A stretch of DNA of 64,000 nt, taken from the NCBI GenBank assembly GCA_025774555.1, contig JALGVT010000019.1:1-64000 (forward strand), read 5' to 3'. The position numbers and the translations under genes were made by a program. This document shows, piece after piece, positions 7,608 to 15,811 of this stretch. The notes below the pieces were generated by a model. It did no database searches and was not told the origin of the DNA. It saw nothing but the letters and a program-made list of their open reading frames with translations. Each line of letters begins with the position of its first letter. Position 1 is the stretch's first letter. The DNA comes from a candidate division LCP-89 bacterium (GTDB lineage Bacteria > Electryoneota > B3-LCP).

Positions 7608-8117
7608 ATGGATGAAGAAAGAAAATTTGAACTGCTGGAAGAAGAAGCAGAAGACACGCTTGAAGGGAAATTCCTGACATTTGCTCTTGGCGGCGAGGAG
7701 TATGGCATTGAAATCCGGAATGTGACAGAGATTATCGGAATTCAGAATGTCACAGATCTGCCGGACGTTCCTAATTACATGAAAGGCGTCATCAATCTCC
7801 GCGGCAAGGTAATACCGGTTATAGACGTTCGCCTGCGTTTCAATTTCGAAGAGAGAGAATACGACGAACGCACCTGCATCATCGTCGTTAACATCAACGA
7901 AATAGCGGTCGGATTGGTCGTCGATTCGGTTTCAGAAGTGCTTGATATTCCGGCAGGGAATATCGAACCTCCCGGCAAAATAGCACAAGGAATCGGCTCT
8001 GAGTACATTCAGGGATTCGGTAAAGTAGATAATCAGGTAAAAATTCTGCTGAATACCAAGCAACTCTTATATACCGGCGATCTGGAAACGCTTGAAACGA
8101 TGTCGGGAGAAATATAA
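7608..8117 (+). CDS. cheW: CheW chemotaxis coupling protein
   Basis: This 169-residue protein has the CheW fold signature across its length: FLTFALGGEEYGIEI, PDVPNYMKGVINLRGKVIPVIDVR and GLVVDSVSEVLDI. CheW bridges MCP receptors and CheA. An in-frame GTG at 7602 is possible, but the ribosome site GAGGTGAG (7594-7601) is best placed for ATG 7608. It opens a cluster with a methyltransferase-like gene and an MCP directly behind it. The acidic N-terminus is not part of the fold. Confidence 0.93.
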   Translation: MDEERKFELLEEEAEDTLEGKFLTFALGGEEYGIEIRNVTEIIGIQNVTDLPDVPNYMKGVINLRGKVIPVIDVRLRFNFEEREYDERTCIIVVNINEIAVGLVVDSVSEVLDIPAGNIEPPGKIAQGIGSEYIQGFGKVDNQVKILLNTKQLLYTGDLETLETMSGEI

Positions 8118-8178
8118 GAGGCGTAGTTAAACTATCGTCCGGATTTGAACTAAAAGCAATTATCAGGTGGTAGAAGAC

Positions 8179-8787
8179 ATGGCGTTCACTTTTTTCTTCA
8201 GAGATTCACAGACTCTGGAATACCTTCTAAATCAGTTCATTCGAGAAGTAAAAAATTGCAGACAGATAGACATCTGGGATGCAGGGTGAGCCATGGGATT
8301 GGAACCTCTTATTCTTGCCATTATGATGATAGAGAGACTGGAACATTTTACCTTTAAAAAAGTCAGAATCTACGCTTCCGACATTGATGAAAGTGATCGA
8401 TTCGGCAGCATTATTACCAAAGGTATCTACACGGATGTAGAGACCAAGCGAATCCCGAGAGACGTCTTTGAAAGATATTTCAAGCAGAATGGCAGTCCGG
8501 ACAGTTTCATCATCGATGGTGAAATCAGCAATCGTGTCTCTTTCCAGAAGTATGACTTGCGAACACTCGAGCCGATAGGGGGTAACTTCAGCTTGACTCT
8601 CTGCAAAAACGTGCTTCTACACCTGCATCCGAAGGAACGTATCGAATTAATCAGGATGTTTTATAACGCGCTCGTGCCCGGTGGATACTTCGTCACTGAA
8701 CATATACAGAAGATGCCTCCAGAGTTGCAATATAAATTCATCCAATTAGCAGATAACGTCCAGATACAAAAAAAAATAGCGAACTAA
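8179..8787 (+). CDS. Short CheR-type methyltransferase interrupted by an in-frame TGA
   Basis: From ATG 8179 (AGGTGG upstream) the frame reads a CheR SAM-binding domain: FFFRDSQTLE, IDIWDAG, then TGA at 8287-8289, then AMGLEPLILA. It continues through YASDIDES, GGNFSLTLCKNVLLHLH and GGYFVTEH to 8787. Related short CheR proteins have Cys at the TGA position (AGCxxGxEP, the SAM loop). The normal CheR N-terminal domain is absent. Either this is a nonsense mutation, with translation possible only from ATG 8293, or TGA is recoded. The sequence on both sides of the stop is well preserved. Confidence 0.7.
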
Positions 8788-8959
8788 GTGAAAACCATTA
8801 CAGACAGAGTTAGAAATACAGCGGTCGGATTCTGGGAGAAGATGTGTTTCCATAATGATCACAATGGGAACTTTATCTGGGAAACTGAGGCTCAAAAATC
8901 ACACAATATAGAACAATAACAGAATCAGAATGAAACAACGCAAATGGAAGGAAAGTAGA

Positions 8960-11242
8960 ATGGCAGGAATTAAAAACATTAAAGTAGCACCGAGAATGAT
9001 CGGAGGGTTTCTGATCATCGCGGGCTTTACTGCCTTCGCGGCTTTCATGGGCATTTCCAGGGTCTGCATAGTAAACCATGATACCGACATTATTACCCAG
9101 GACAGGCTGCCGCAAACTCAGGCTTCAATGCGGCTGCAGATACTTCAGAAAGCCTGCAGGGTCAATTTATTGGAACTCTCTTTAGTGCGAACGAGAATGG
9201 ACCAATGGGAGCATTACAAAGAGAGTTACCAAGATAAGGCAGAGGAATTTGGAAAATGGGCTCAGGGAATGCTCCATGGAAACGAAGAACTGGGAATAAA
9301 CGCAGCCCGAAAGGGAGGTCAGATTGAGCAGTTTATACAGGAAGCGCTAAAGGAATTCATCGCCTTCGATGCGATCGCTGAAGAGCTGATCGAACACAAA
9401 AAACAGCTCATAGAACAGGTTAACGCAGGTAAGATTCGTGCTTCTGAAGCTCTCGCAGATGAGAGGTTGAAAAAGCTCGTTCGAGAAGAGCTAAGGGTTG
9501 CGAGTAGGAATCTTGAAGAACCGATTGAAGCCATCGATGTGCGGGCCGAGGGGCAGATAGCTGCCGCAGTGGAAGACGCTCACCATACTGCAAAATCCAC
9601 CAGGACCACCCTGATCATTGTTTTAATTATCGGTGTTACCGCGGCAATAGGCATCGGTTTCTTCATAGCGAATAGCATATCCAAACCGCTGACACAGCTC
9701 CGCGATGTATCCTCGAAGTTGGCAGAAGGGAACACGGATGTTAACCTGACTATCAACCAAAAGGATGAAATTGGTGAGGTAGCCAGTGCTTTAGAGCGGG
9801 TCATATCCGCTGAACGCGCTATTGAAGATGGTATCGTAAAAGTCAGTCGGGGCGATATGAACGTTGATCTGCAGACGAGGTCAGAAAGTGACAAACTCAC
9901 AATCGCTGTTCTACAGATGGTTAAAATTATTCGTGGTCTGGTGGCTGAAGCGGACATGCTCAGCAAAGCAACCGTAGAAGGCAAACTGGACACCCGCGGT
10001 GACGCCAGTAAGTTCCAGGGCGACTTTGCCGGAATCGTCAAGGGCGTTAACGACACGCTAGATGCCGTGATCGGACCGTTAAACGTTGCCGCCGAATACG
10101 TGGACCGCATCAGCAAAGGCGACATCCCCGAAAAGATCACCGATGTTTACACCGGTGATTTCAACGAAATCAAGAACAATCTGAATGAGCTAATCGATAG
10201 CCTCAATCATATTACGGCTATAGCTACTAAAATTGCAGAAGGTAATCTCGCTATAGATATTGAAGCTCGCTCCCAGAATGACAGCTTGATGATGGTTCTG
10301 GCAGAAATGGTCGTGAATCTGAATGACATCCTCGGGAATGTCGACATTGCAGTTGAACAGATTGACAGCGGATCAGGGCAGGTATCAGATTCCAGCCAGG
10401 CGTTGTCACAGGGGGCAACTGAATCTGCCAGTTCACTGGAAGAGATCACCTCATTCATGCAGGAGATGGCATCACAAACCAAGCAGAATGCTGAAAATGC
10501 CACTCAGGCAAGCCAGTTAGCCGCAGACTCACGCAAGAACGCCGACGAGGGCAACGAGCAGATGCAAGGGATGCTGAGCGCCATGAGTGAGATCAACGAT
10601 TCGTCACAGAACATCGGCAAGATCATCAAGGTAATTGACGAGATCGCCTTCCAGACAAACCTGCTGGCGTTGAATGCGGCTGTCGAAGGGGCACGCGCAG
10701 GCGTTCACGGCAAGGGCTTTGCAGTAGTTGCGGAAGAGGTTAGAAATCTGGCTATGCGCAGCGCTAAAGCAGCCAAAGAGACGACTGATCTGATCGAAGG
10801 TTCTTTCCAGAAGGTCGAGAACGGCACTAAAATCGCCAATGAGACTGCCCAGGCGTTTGAAGAGATCGTTGGCAGCATCACCAAGATGACCGATCTGGTC
10901 GGTGAAATTGCCAGCGCTTCCAACGAACAGGCACAGGGCATCGATCAGGTCAATACCGGTCTGGGACAGATCGATCAGGTGACGCAGTCTAATACCGCCA
11001 GTGCTGAAGAGAGCGCCTCGGCTGCAGAGGAACTCTCAAGCCAGGCTACGCAGCTCAAGCAGATGCTAGCCAAGTTCAACCTCAGGAATCAGGGCAATTT
11101 TACTGCAACAGCTCCAAGTTCAGCGCCAGCACGAAACACCGATACCGATGACTGGAGCAAAGTCGAGGGAAAACCGGAAGTGAGTTACCTGACGCCTGAA
11201 GACGTCATTTCGCTGGACGATAAAGATTTCGGAAATTTCTAA
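8960..11242 (+). CDS. Methyl-accepting chemotaxis protein
   Basis: I chose ATG 8960 over 8930 because GGAAGGAAAG sits just before it, giving 760 residues. Domains in order are a first membrane helix, a four-helix-bundle type periplasmic sensor with no named ligand site, a second membrane helix (TLIIVLIIGVTAAIGIGFF), and a HAMP followed by further HAMP-like repeats (VSRGDMNVDL, ISKGDIPEKI, IAEGNLAIDI). The MCP signalling domain follows, with the conserved tip IDEIAFQTNLLALNAAVEGARAG near residue 558. The C-terminus ends in DKDFGNF, a possible CheR/CheB docking tail. It works with the Che proteins around it. Confidence 0.93.
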   Translation: MAGIKNIKVAPRMIGGFLIIAGFTAFAAFMGISRVCIVNHDTDIITQDRLPQTQASMRLQILQKACRVNLLELSLVRTRMDQWEHYKESYQDKAEEFGKWAQGMLHGNEELGINAARKGGQIEQFIQEALKEFIAFDAIAEELIEHKKQLIEQVNAGKIRASEALADERLKKLVREELRVASRNLEEPIEAIDVRAEGQIAAAVEDAHHTAKSTRTTLIIVLIIGVTAAIGIGFFIANSISKPLTQLRDVSSKLAEGNTDVNLTINQKDEIGEVASALERVISAERAIEDGIVKVSRGDMNVDLQTRSESDKLTIAVLQMVKIIRGLVAEADMLSKATVEGKLDTRGDASKFQGDFAGIVKGVNDTLDAVIGPLNVAAEYVDRISKGDIPEKITDVYTGDFNEIKNNLNELIDSLNHITAIATKIAEGNLAIDIEARSQNDSLMMVLAEMVVNLNDILGNVDIAVEQIDSGSGQVSDSSQALSQGATESASSLEEITSFMQEMASQTKQNAENATQASQLAADSRKNADEGNEQMQGMLSAMSEINDSSQNIGKIIKVIDEIAFQTNLLALNAAVEGARAGVHGKGFAVVAEEVRNLAMRSAKAAKETTDLIEGSFQKVENGTKIANETAQAFEEIVGSITKMTDLVGEIASASNEQAQGIDQVNTGLGQIDQVTQSNTASAEESASAAEELSSQATQLKQMLAKFNLRNQGNFTATAPSSAPARNTDTDDWSKVEGKPEVSYLTPEDVISLDDKDFGNF

Positions 11243-11264
11243 TAACCAACCTAACCGAGGTTAT

Positions 11265-11439
11265 GAGGCTGTCCCAAAAGTAACTTTCATAGTCATTGCG
11301 AGGAACGTAGTAATGTGGCAATCTCCTATATTACATACGTTTAGCGATTGCCATACTTTGTTCGTGCCGAAGGCATCCTCCGTAGGAGTCCTTCTGACCT
11401 ATGGGACAATGACAGACTTAAAACTTTTAGGACACCCCT
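11265..11439. repeat. Palindromic intergenic repeat, family 1, copy 1
   Basis: It starts GAGGCTGTCCCAAAAG and ends CTTTTAGGACACCCCT, which are near-complementary ends. Inside is CATTGCGAGGAACG followed by GTGGCAATCTCCT. Related copies lie at 27906-28000 and 30743-30875. It has no ORF and separates the MCP from cheR. Confidence 0.75.
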
Positions 11440-11492
11440 AGAGAAATACGATGGTAATTACACTACCACTGTTTAATTAGAGGTTTACCTTG

Positions 11493-12359
11493 ATGAATCA
11501 AGATTTCGACACATCACAGATTTCACACTTGATCACCATTACAGATCGCGAATACCGGATGCTATGTGAACTTATCTATGACAAATTTGGTATCAATCTC
11601 GGAGAACAGAAACGTTCGCTGGTTACCGGCAGGCTGAACACGGTATTGAAGAAGCTGGGATTTGATCAATTTAACAAGTATTACGAATACATTCTTTCTG
11701 ATCGAACAGGTAAGGCTCTGGACACATTGATCAATCGGATATCGACCAATCATACTTATTTCAACCGTGAAAAGGATCATTTCGATTTTTTTACTGGCAC
11801 TGTTCTTTCTGAAATAACCACTATCATGAAACGCGCAAAGCGCAAAGACCTTCGCATCTGGTGCCCGGGGTGTTCGAGCGGTGAGGAACCGTACATGTTA
11901 GCGATCCTGCTGTCTGAATATTTTAACAAACAGCTGTCCTTATGGGACGTAAAAATATTAGCGACAGATATTTCAGACCGGGTTTTGACCATAGCAAAAA
12001 ACGGCGTCTATTTAGATGAGAATACAAACAAACTACCATCGGGATTGAAGAATAAATACTTTTATAAGATGCAGGATAATAGTTATGCCGTTACTGATAA
12101 AATTAAAAATATAATCACTTTTCGCCGCCTTAACCTGATGCGTGAAAACTACCCTTTCAAGGGGAAGTTTCAAGTAATATTCTGTCGAAATGTGATGATC
12201 TATTTCGATCATCAGACTAGAGATGCGCTGGTTGCCCGTTTCTCGCGATATATGGAAGATAAAGGGTATTTATTTATTGGTCATTCTGAAACTCTGGGGC
12301 GTGACAACCGGCATTATAAATACGTTAAACCTGCGGTTTATCAAAAAACAGACAGGTGA
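11493..12359 (+). CDS. cheR: CheR chemoreceptor methyltransferase
   Basis: This 288-residue protein has the full CheR layout. The N-terminal helical domain (FGINLGEQKRSLVTGRL, then ISTNHTYFNRE) leads into the SAM-binding domain with WCPGCSSGEEPYMLAILL, ILATDIS and FRRLNLM. The end has IFCRNVMIYFD and GYLFIGHSE. It methylates glutamates of MCPs using SAM. ATG 11493 is preferred over the adjacent TTG because AGAGG lies 9 bp upstream. It begins the run cheR-cheB-cheD. Confidence 0.95.
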   Translation: MNQDFDTSQISHLITITDREYRMLCELIYDKFGINLGEQKRSLVTGRLNTVLKKLGFDQFNKYYEYILSDRTGKALDTLINRISTNHTYFNREKDHFDFFTGTVLSEITTIMKRAKRKDLRIWCPGCSSGEEPYMLAILLSEYFNKQLSLWDVKILATDISDRVLTIAKNGVYLDENTNKLPSGLKNKYFYKMQDNSYAVTDKIKNIITFRRLNLMRENYPFKGKFQVIFCRNVMIYFDHQTRDALVARFSRYMEDKGYLFIGHSETLGRDNRHYKYVKPAVYQKTDR

Positions 12360-12369
12360 ATGAATAATC

Positions 12370-13437
12370 ATGAAGACTCCTAATGGAAAAGTAAGGGTTC
12401 TGATCGTTGACGATTCCGCTTTGATTCGTCAGATTATGACCAAGGGTCTGAATATGGATCCGGAGATCGAAGTGATTGGAGCAGCTCCTGATTCCTACAT
12501 CGCCAGAGACATGATCGTTAAATATAATCCGGACGTCCTTACCTTAGACGTTGAAATGCCAAAAATGGACGGTGTGGAATTCCTGCGTAGACTTATGCCG
12601 CAGAAACCGATGCCGGTGCTGATGGTCAGCTCCTTAACGCAGCGTGGAGGAAGAATTACATTTGAAGCGCTGGATGCAGGTGCAATTGATTTCATTACAA
12701 AGCCGTCTGCTAACGTAGTGAACGCTATGTTTGATATGATCTTCGAAGTACAGCAGAAAGTAAAGATGGCTGCAAAGGTCAATATCCAGGCGTATCTGGC
12801 GACAAAAAAATTCAGCAGGCGCGTGCCCTTAAAGGCGAGCGCTACTCTGGCAGAATCTACGAATAAAGTAATTGCCATCGGTGCATCGACAGGCGGCACA
12901 GAAGCGATCCGACAGATTATTACCCGGTTCCCTGCATCTACACCTGGAGTGGTGATTGTTCAGCACATGCCGCCGGGATTTACGAAAATGTTCGCGGAGC
13001 GTTTGAATGGTGAAAGTGAGATGAATGTTAAAGAAGCTCGGACTGGGGACAAGGTAATGCAGGGGACTGTACTGATTGCGCAGGGCGACTATCATATGAA
13101 TGTCATTCGTTCTGGAGGTGAGTATCGTGTGAACTGCAGACAGAACGAGAAGGTAAATGGTCACCGCCCCTCGGTTGAAGTGCTATTCGATTCCGTGGCA
13201 AAATATGCAGGACCCAATTCAATAGGTGTAATTTTGACCGGCATGGGCAATGATGGCGCCGAGGCTATGGCACGCTTGCGTAAAACCGGGGCGCGAACCA
13301 TAGCTCAGGATGAAGCGACGTCTATCGTTTTTGGTATGCCCAAAGTAGCCTATAAATGCGGAGGAGCGGAAAGATTGGTTCCAATTCAATCAATTGCGCA
13401 ATCGGTGCTGAATATATTAGCGGAGAAAAACCAATGA
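12370..13437 (+). CDS. cheB: CheB protein-glutamate methylesterase/deamidase
   Basis: This 355-residue protein combines a receiver domain (acidic D14/D15, phospho-site D60, K111) and a methylesterase domain. The catalytic triad is Ser173 in GASTGG, His199 in VQHMPP and Asp295 in GMGNDG. It removes methyl groups from MCPs and is activated by CheA. It starts 10 bp after cheR and its stop overlaps the cheD start in an ATGA. Confidence 0.96.
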   Translation: MKTPNGKVRVLIVDDSALIRQIMTKGLNMDPEIEVIGAAPDSYIARDMIVKYNPDVLTLDVEMPKMDGVEFLRRLMPQKPMPVLMVSSLTQRGGRITFEALDAGAIDFITKPSANVVNAMFDMIFEVQQKVKMAAKVNIQAYLATKKFSRRVPLKASATLAESTNKVIAIGASTGGTEAIRQIITRFPASTPGVVIVQHMPPGFTKMFAERLNGESEMNVKEARTGDKVMQGTVLIAQGDYHMNVIRSGGEYRVNCRQNEKVNGHRPSVEVLFDSVAKYAGPNSIGVILTGMGNDGAEAMARLRKTGARTIAQDEATSIVFGMPKVAYKCGGAERLVPIQSIAQSVLNILAEKNQ

Positions 13438-13913
13438 GCGTAATTTACGTTGGTGTTGGTGAATATGCTGTATCGAAAACTCCAGGAGACACAATAAAAA
13501 CCATGGCTTTGGGATCATGTGTTGGTGTGATCTTTCTGATGCCAAAGATCAGGGCTGTAGGTTTATTACACGTTGCACTACCAGATTCATCTATCAACCA
13601 TAAACGTGCTAGTGAAAAACCTGGTATGTTTGCTGATACAGGAATTCCAGCTATTATTAAGCAGATACAAAAGATGGGGAATAATGGAAAAATCATAATG
13701 AAGTTAGCCGGTGGAGCCGCCATAATGGATCCAAATAATACCTTTAATATCGGCAAGCGGAATATTCTTGCCGTTCGTAAAATACTCTGGCAGTACAAAC
13801 TGGGCGCACAGACAGAGGACCTCGGCGACTCGATCAGCAGAACTGTATCGATCGAAGTGAACACGGGGAAAGTGTACTTATCTTCACCGGGGAGGGGCGA
13901 ATGGCAGTTATAA
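13434..13913 (+). CDS. cheD: CheD chemoreceptor glutamine deamidase
   Basis: The true start is ATG 13434 (CGGAGAAAA upstream), which overlaps the cheB stop; an open frame further upstream is only read-through of cheB. The 159-residue product has the catalytic Cys29 in LGSCVGV and His46 in GLLHVALP, followed by the KLAGGAAIM segment. CheD deamidates receptor glutamines and in many bacteria is controlled by CheC or CheX-type phosphatases, one of which lies downstream. Confidence 0.94.
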   Translation: MSVIYVGVGEYAVSKTPGDTIKTMALGSCVGVIFLMPKIRAVGLLHVALPDSSINHKRASEKPGMFADTGIPAIIKQIQKMGNNGKIIMKLAGGAAIMDPNNTFNIGKRNILAVRKILWQYKLGAQTEDLGDSISRTVSIEVNTGKVYLSSPGRGEWQL

Positions 13914-14788
13914 CCACAAACTTACAGGATGAAGCCCTGACGGAAACGATTGCCAACAGAGTGTCTAATATCCCCCTGCTGTCTCACGTAGCTTCACAGC
14001 TGCTGGCAATATTGGGTGGCAGTGACCACTCCATGCAGGATGTGGTCAAAATCGTCGAAACAGACATCTCCTTGACTGCACAAGTTCTCAGAGTAGCAAA
14101 TTCGGCTGCATTCTACAGAGGTCAGGATGTCACAACTGTATCTAACGCAATCCTCAATCTGGGTGAAAAAATGGTCACTGGAGTCGCATTAGGATCATGT
14201 GCTTCCAGGGTTTTTAATAGTCCCCTCGAAGGGTATGAAAGCCCCTCAGGTGAACTGTGGAACCACTCACTCCGCACCGCCATTGCATCGCGAGAGATAG
14301 CTGCCGTCACCGCCGTGAGCGTTTCGACCGACATCGCCTTTACAGCAGGTTTGCTACATGATATTGGGAAATCTATTATATCCGAATTCCTTATAGACAC
14401 CGCTGATGAGATGCTTTCGAAATGCGATAATGGACTCCATGACGATTTTCTTGCAGCGGAGAAAGAGCAGATAGGCACTGATCATGCCATGATCGGATAC
14501 AAACTTGCCTGTCACTGGAATCTACCCGAACCGATCTCTGCGGTTATCTTAAACCATCATCATCCGAACGACGCTGAAGAGGAATATAAAGAGCTTGTTT
14601 ATATCGTTCACATCGGGGACATTCTTGCTATGATGGGTGGAACTGGGACTGGTATCGATACTCTTTTCTATAAAATTGACGAACGATACGAAGAATATAT
14701 TAGCATGCAATCCGATAGTATCCCGCAGATATTGTTAACAGTTCAAGAGGAATTCGAACGGACTAAAACCGCCGTATTCTCTGAATGA
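13901..14788 (+). CDS. HDOD domain signalling protein
   Basis: This 295-residue protein has the HDOD signature: IPLLSHVASQLLAIL, IVETDISLTAQVLRVANSAAF, AILNLGEKMV, and the later HD-like FTAGLLHDIGK with NHHHP. HDOD proteins are non-enzymatic or poorly understood regulators often found with receivers and chemotaxis genes. The start overlaps cheD by 13 bp, so it is part of the same operon. Here the HD motif LLHDIGK is intact, so some phosphohydrolase activity cannot be ruled out. Confidence 0.88.
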   Translation: MAVITTNLQDEALTETIANRVSNIPLLSHVASQLLAILGGSDHSMQDVVKIVETDISLTAQVLRVANSAAFYRGQDVTTVSNAILNLGEKMVTGVALGSCASRVFNSPLEGYESPSGELWNHSLRTAIASREIAAVTAVSVSTDIAFTAGLLHDIGKSIISEFLIDTADEMLSKCDNGLHDDFLAAEKEQIGTDHAMIGYKLACHWNLPEPISAVILNHHHPNDAEEEYKELVYIVHIGDILAMMGGTGTGIDTLFYKIDERYEEYISMQSDSIPQILLTVQEEFERTKTAVFSE

Positions 14789-14799
14789 GGTGAAATAAT

Positions 14800-15195
14800 A
14801 TGTACCGGACAATAATCGTTACAGATGATTCTGCTACAGCCAGATTAATGGTAAAGAGATGCCTGGAGATCGCCGGATGCGAGGGTGCTACATTCTATGA
14901 GGCGTGCGATGGCAAGGAAGCGCTGCAGTTAGCAAAGGAGCATCAAGCCGATCTATTGGTCACAGACCTTAATATGCCGGAAATGGATGGTATCTCTCTC
15001 CTGAAACGTGTCAAGGCAAGCCCCAGGCTCACTGATCTGCCTGTGTTAGTGATAAGCAGTCTAAGTAATGCAGCAAGGGAGATTGAATTGCTTGAACTGG
15101 GGGCTTTTGCCGTGTTGTCTAAGCCAGTTACCCCGACGAATCTGGTGGACATACTACAAAAGCAAACAGACGCTGATGAAACACAGTGGGGTTAA
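14800..15195 (+). CDS. cheY: CheY-type single-domain response regulator
   Basis: This stand-alone receiver of 131 residues has acidic D9/D10, phospho-site D56 in LLVTDLNMPEMDG, a Ser pair at SSL and the conserved Lys in LSKPVTP. It should carry phosphate from CheA to the output. It lies 11 bp after the HDOD gene and 2 bp before the CheX-like gene. The output target, a motor, a pilus or something else, is not in the window. Confidence 0.85.
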   Translation: MYRTIIVTDDSATARLMVKRCLEIAGCEGATFYEACDGKEALQLAKEHQADLLVTDLNMPEMDGISLLKRVKASPRLTDLPVLVISSLSNAAREIELLELGAFAVLSKPVTPTNLVDILQKQTDADETQWG

Positions 15196-15197
15196 AG

Positions 15198-15746
15198 ATG
15201 AATGAAAAGCTGAACAGGTTCGAGTCTGCCTTGGTAGAGGCGATTTCGCGTACAATGGAAGGTATGGCTTTTACTGATATCGAAGTCTTAAAGGATCAGG
15301 AAGGGATAGACGTTTTCGATCAGTTCGAGGGTAAGAATAAGATGTCAGAACTACTTGATAACAGTATAATGTGGGCAATATTGCCTTTGATCAATCCTTT
15401 GACAGGAAGTATTCTAATCGAGGTTAAATACGATTATGGTCAACTTATAAGTCAGGCTCTCTTCGGATTTGAGAATGGAGATACCTCAGAAGAGATCATT
15501 TTCGATGCCCTGGCAGAATCTCTGAATACGATATGCGGCTGCTTTATTAAAGCTCTGATTCCCCCTGATAAGGAATATGAGATCGGCTTCCCAACGACGG
15601 GAAAAGGTGAGTATCCTCGGAACGGTAACTCTGGAGTTACCATGTATTTCAATGTAGGCGGAAATACTATGAAGGCGGTCATATTGGGTGACGATTTCCA
15701 AACAGCAGACACCGGTGACTTCATCAATCAGGAGATGATTAAATAA
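15198..15746 (+). CDS. CheX/CheC-like phosphatase-type protein
   Basis: The 182-residue frame from ATG 15198 (a GTG at 15186 overlaps cheY and is less likely) has the CheX pattern. DALAESLNTICGCFIKAL resembles the ExxN active-site helix of CheX and CheC, followed by the GFPTTGKG strand turn. Such proteins dephosphorylate CheY-P. Its position right after cheY supports this. The match is moderate and the protein is a distant member. Confidence 0.65.
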   Translation: MNEKLNRFESALVEAISRTMEGMAFTDIEVLKDQEGIDVFDQFEGKNKMSELLDNSIMWAILPLINPLTGSILIEVKYDYGQLISQALFGFENGDTSEEIIFDALAESLNTICGCFIKALIPPDKEYEIGFPTTGKGEYPRNGNSGVTMYFNVGGNTMKAVILGDDFQTADTGDFINQEMIK

Positions 15747-15811
15747 GGATCGTATTTCTATTAAATCGATGATCTTTCAGTTAGCAGTAATAATCAAAGG
15801 AAATTATCATT

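Noticed and set aside
8788-8919. A 43-codon GTG frame that abuts the short CheR stop
   Set aside because: It has no ribosome site of its own, no recognisable family and an unusual composition. Chance is likely, though coupled translation cannot be excluded.
9580-10140. A 186-codon minus-strand frame opposite the MCP
   Set aside because: It is a shadow of the MCP coding strand, with low-complexity Ser/Thr-rich sequence typical of antisense frames.
11265-11439. CRISPR-like interpretation of the intergenic repeats
   Set aside because: The units are dispersed and palindromic over their length, with no regular array of repeats and spacers and no cas genes.
13356-13433. Longer start for cheD inside cheB
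   Set aside because: CheD homology and the ribosome site begin at ATG 13434; the upstream part is out-of-frame cheB sequence.
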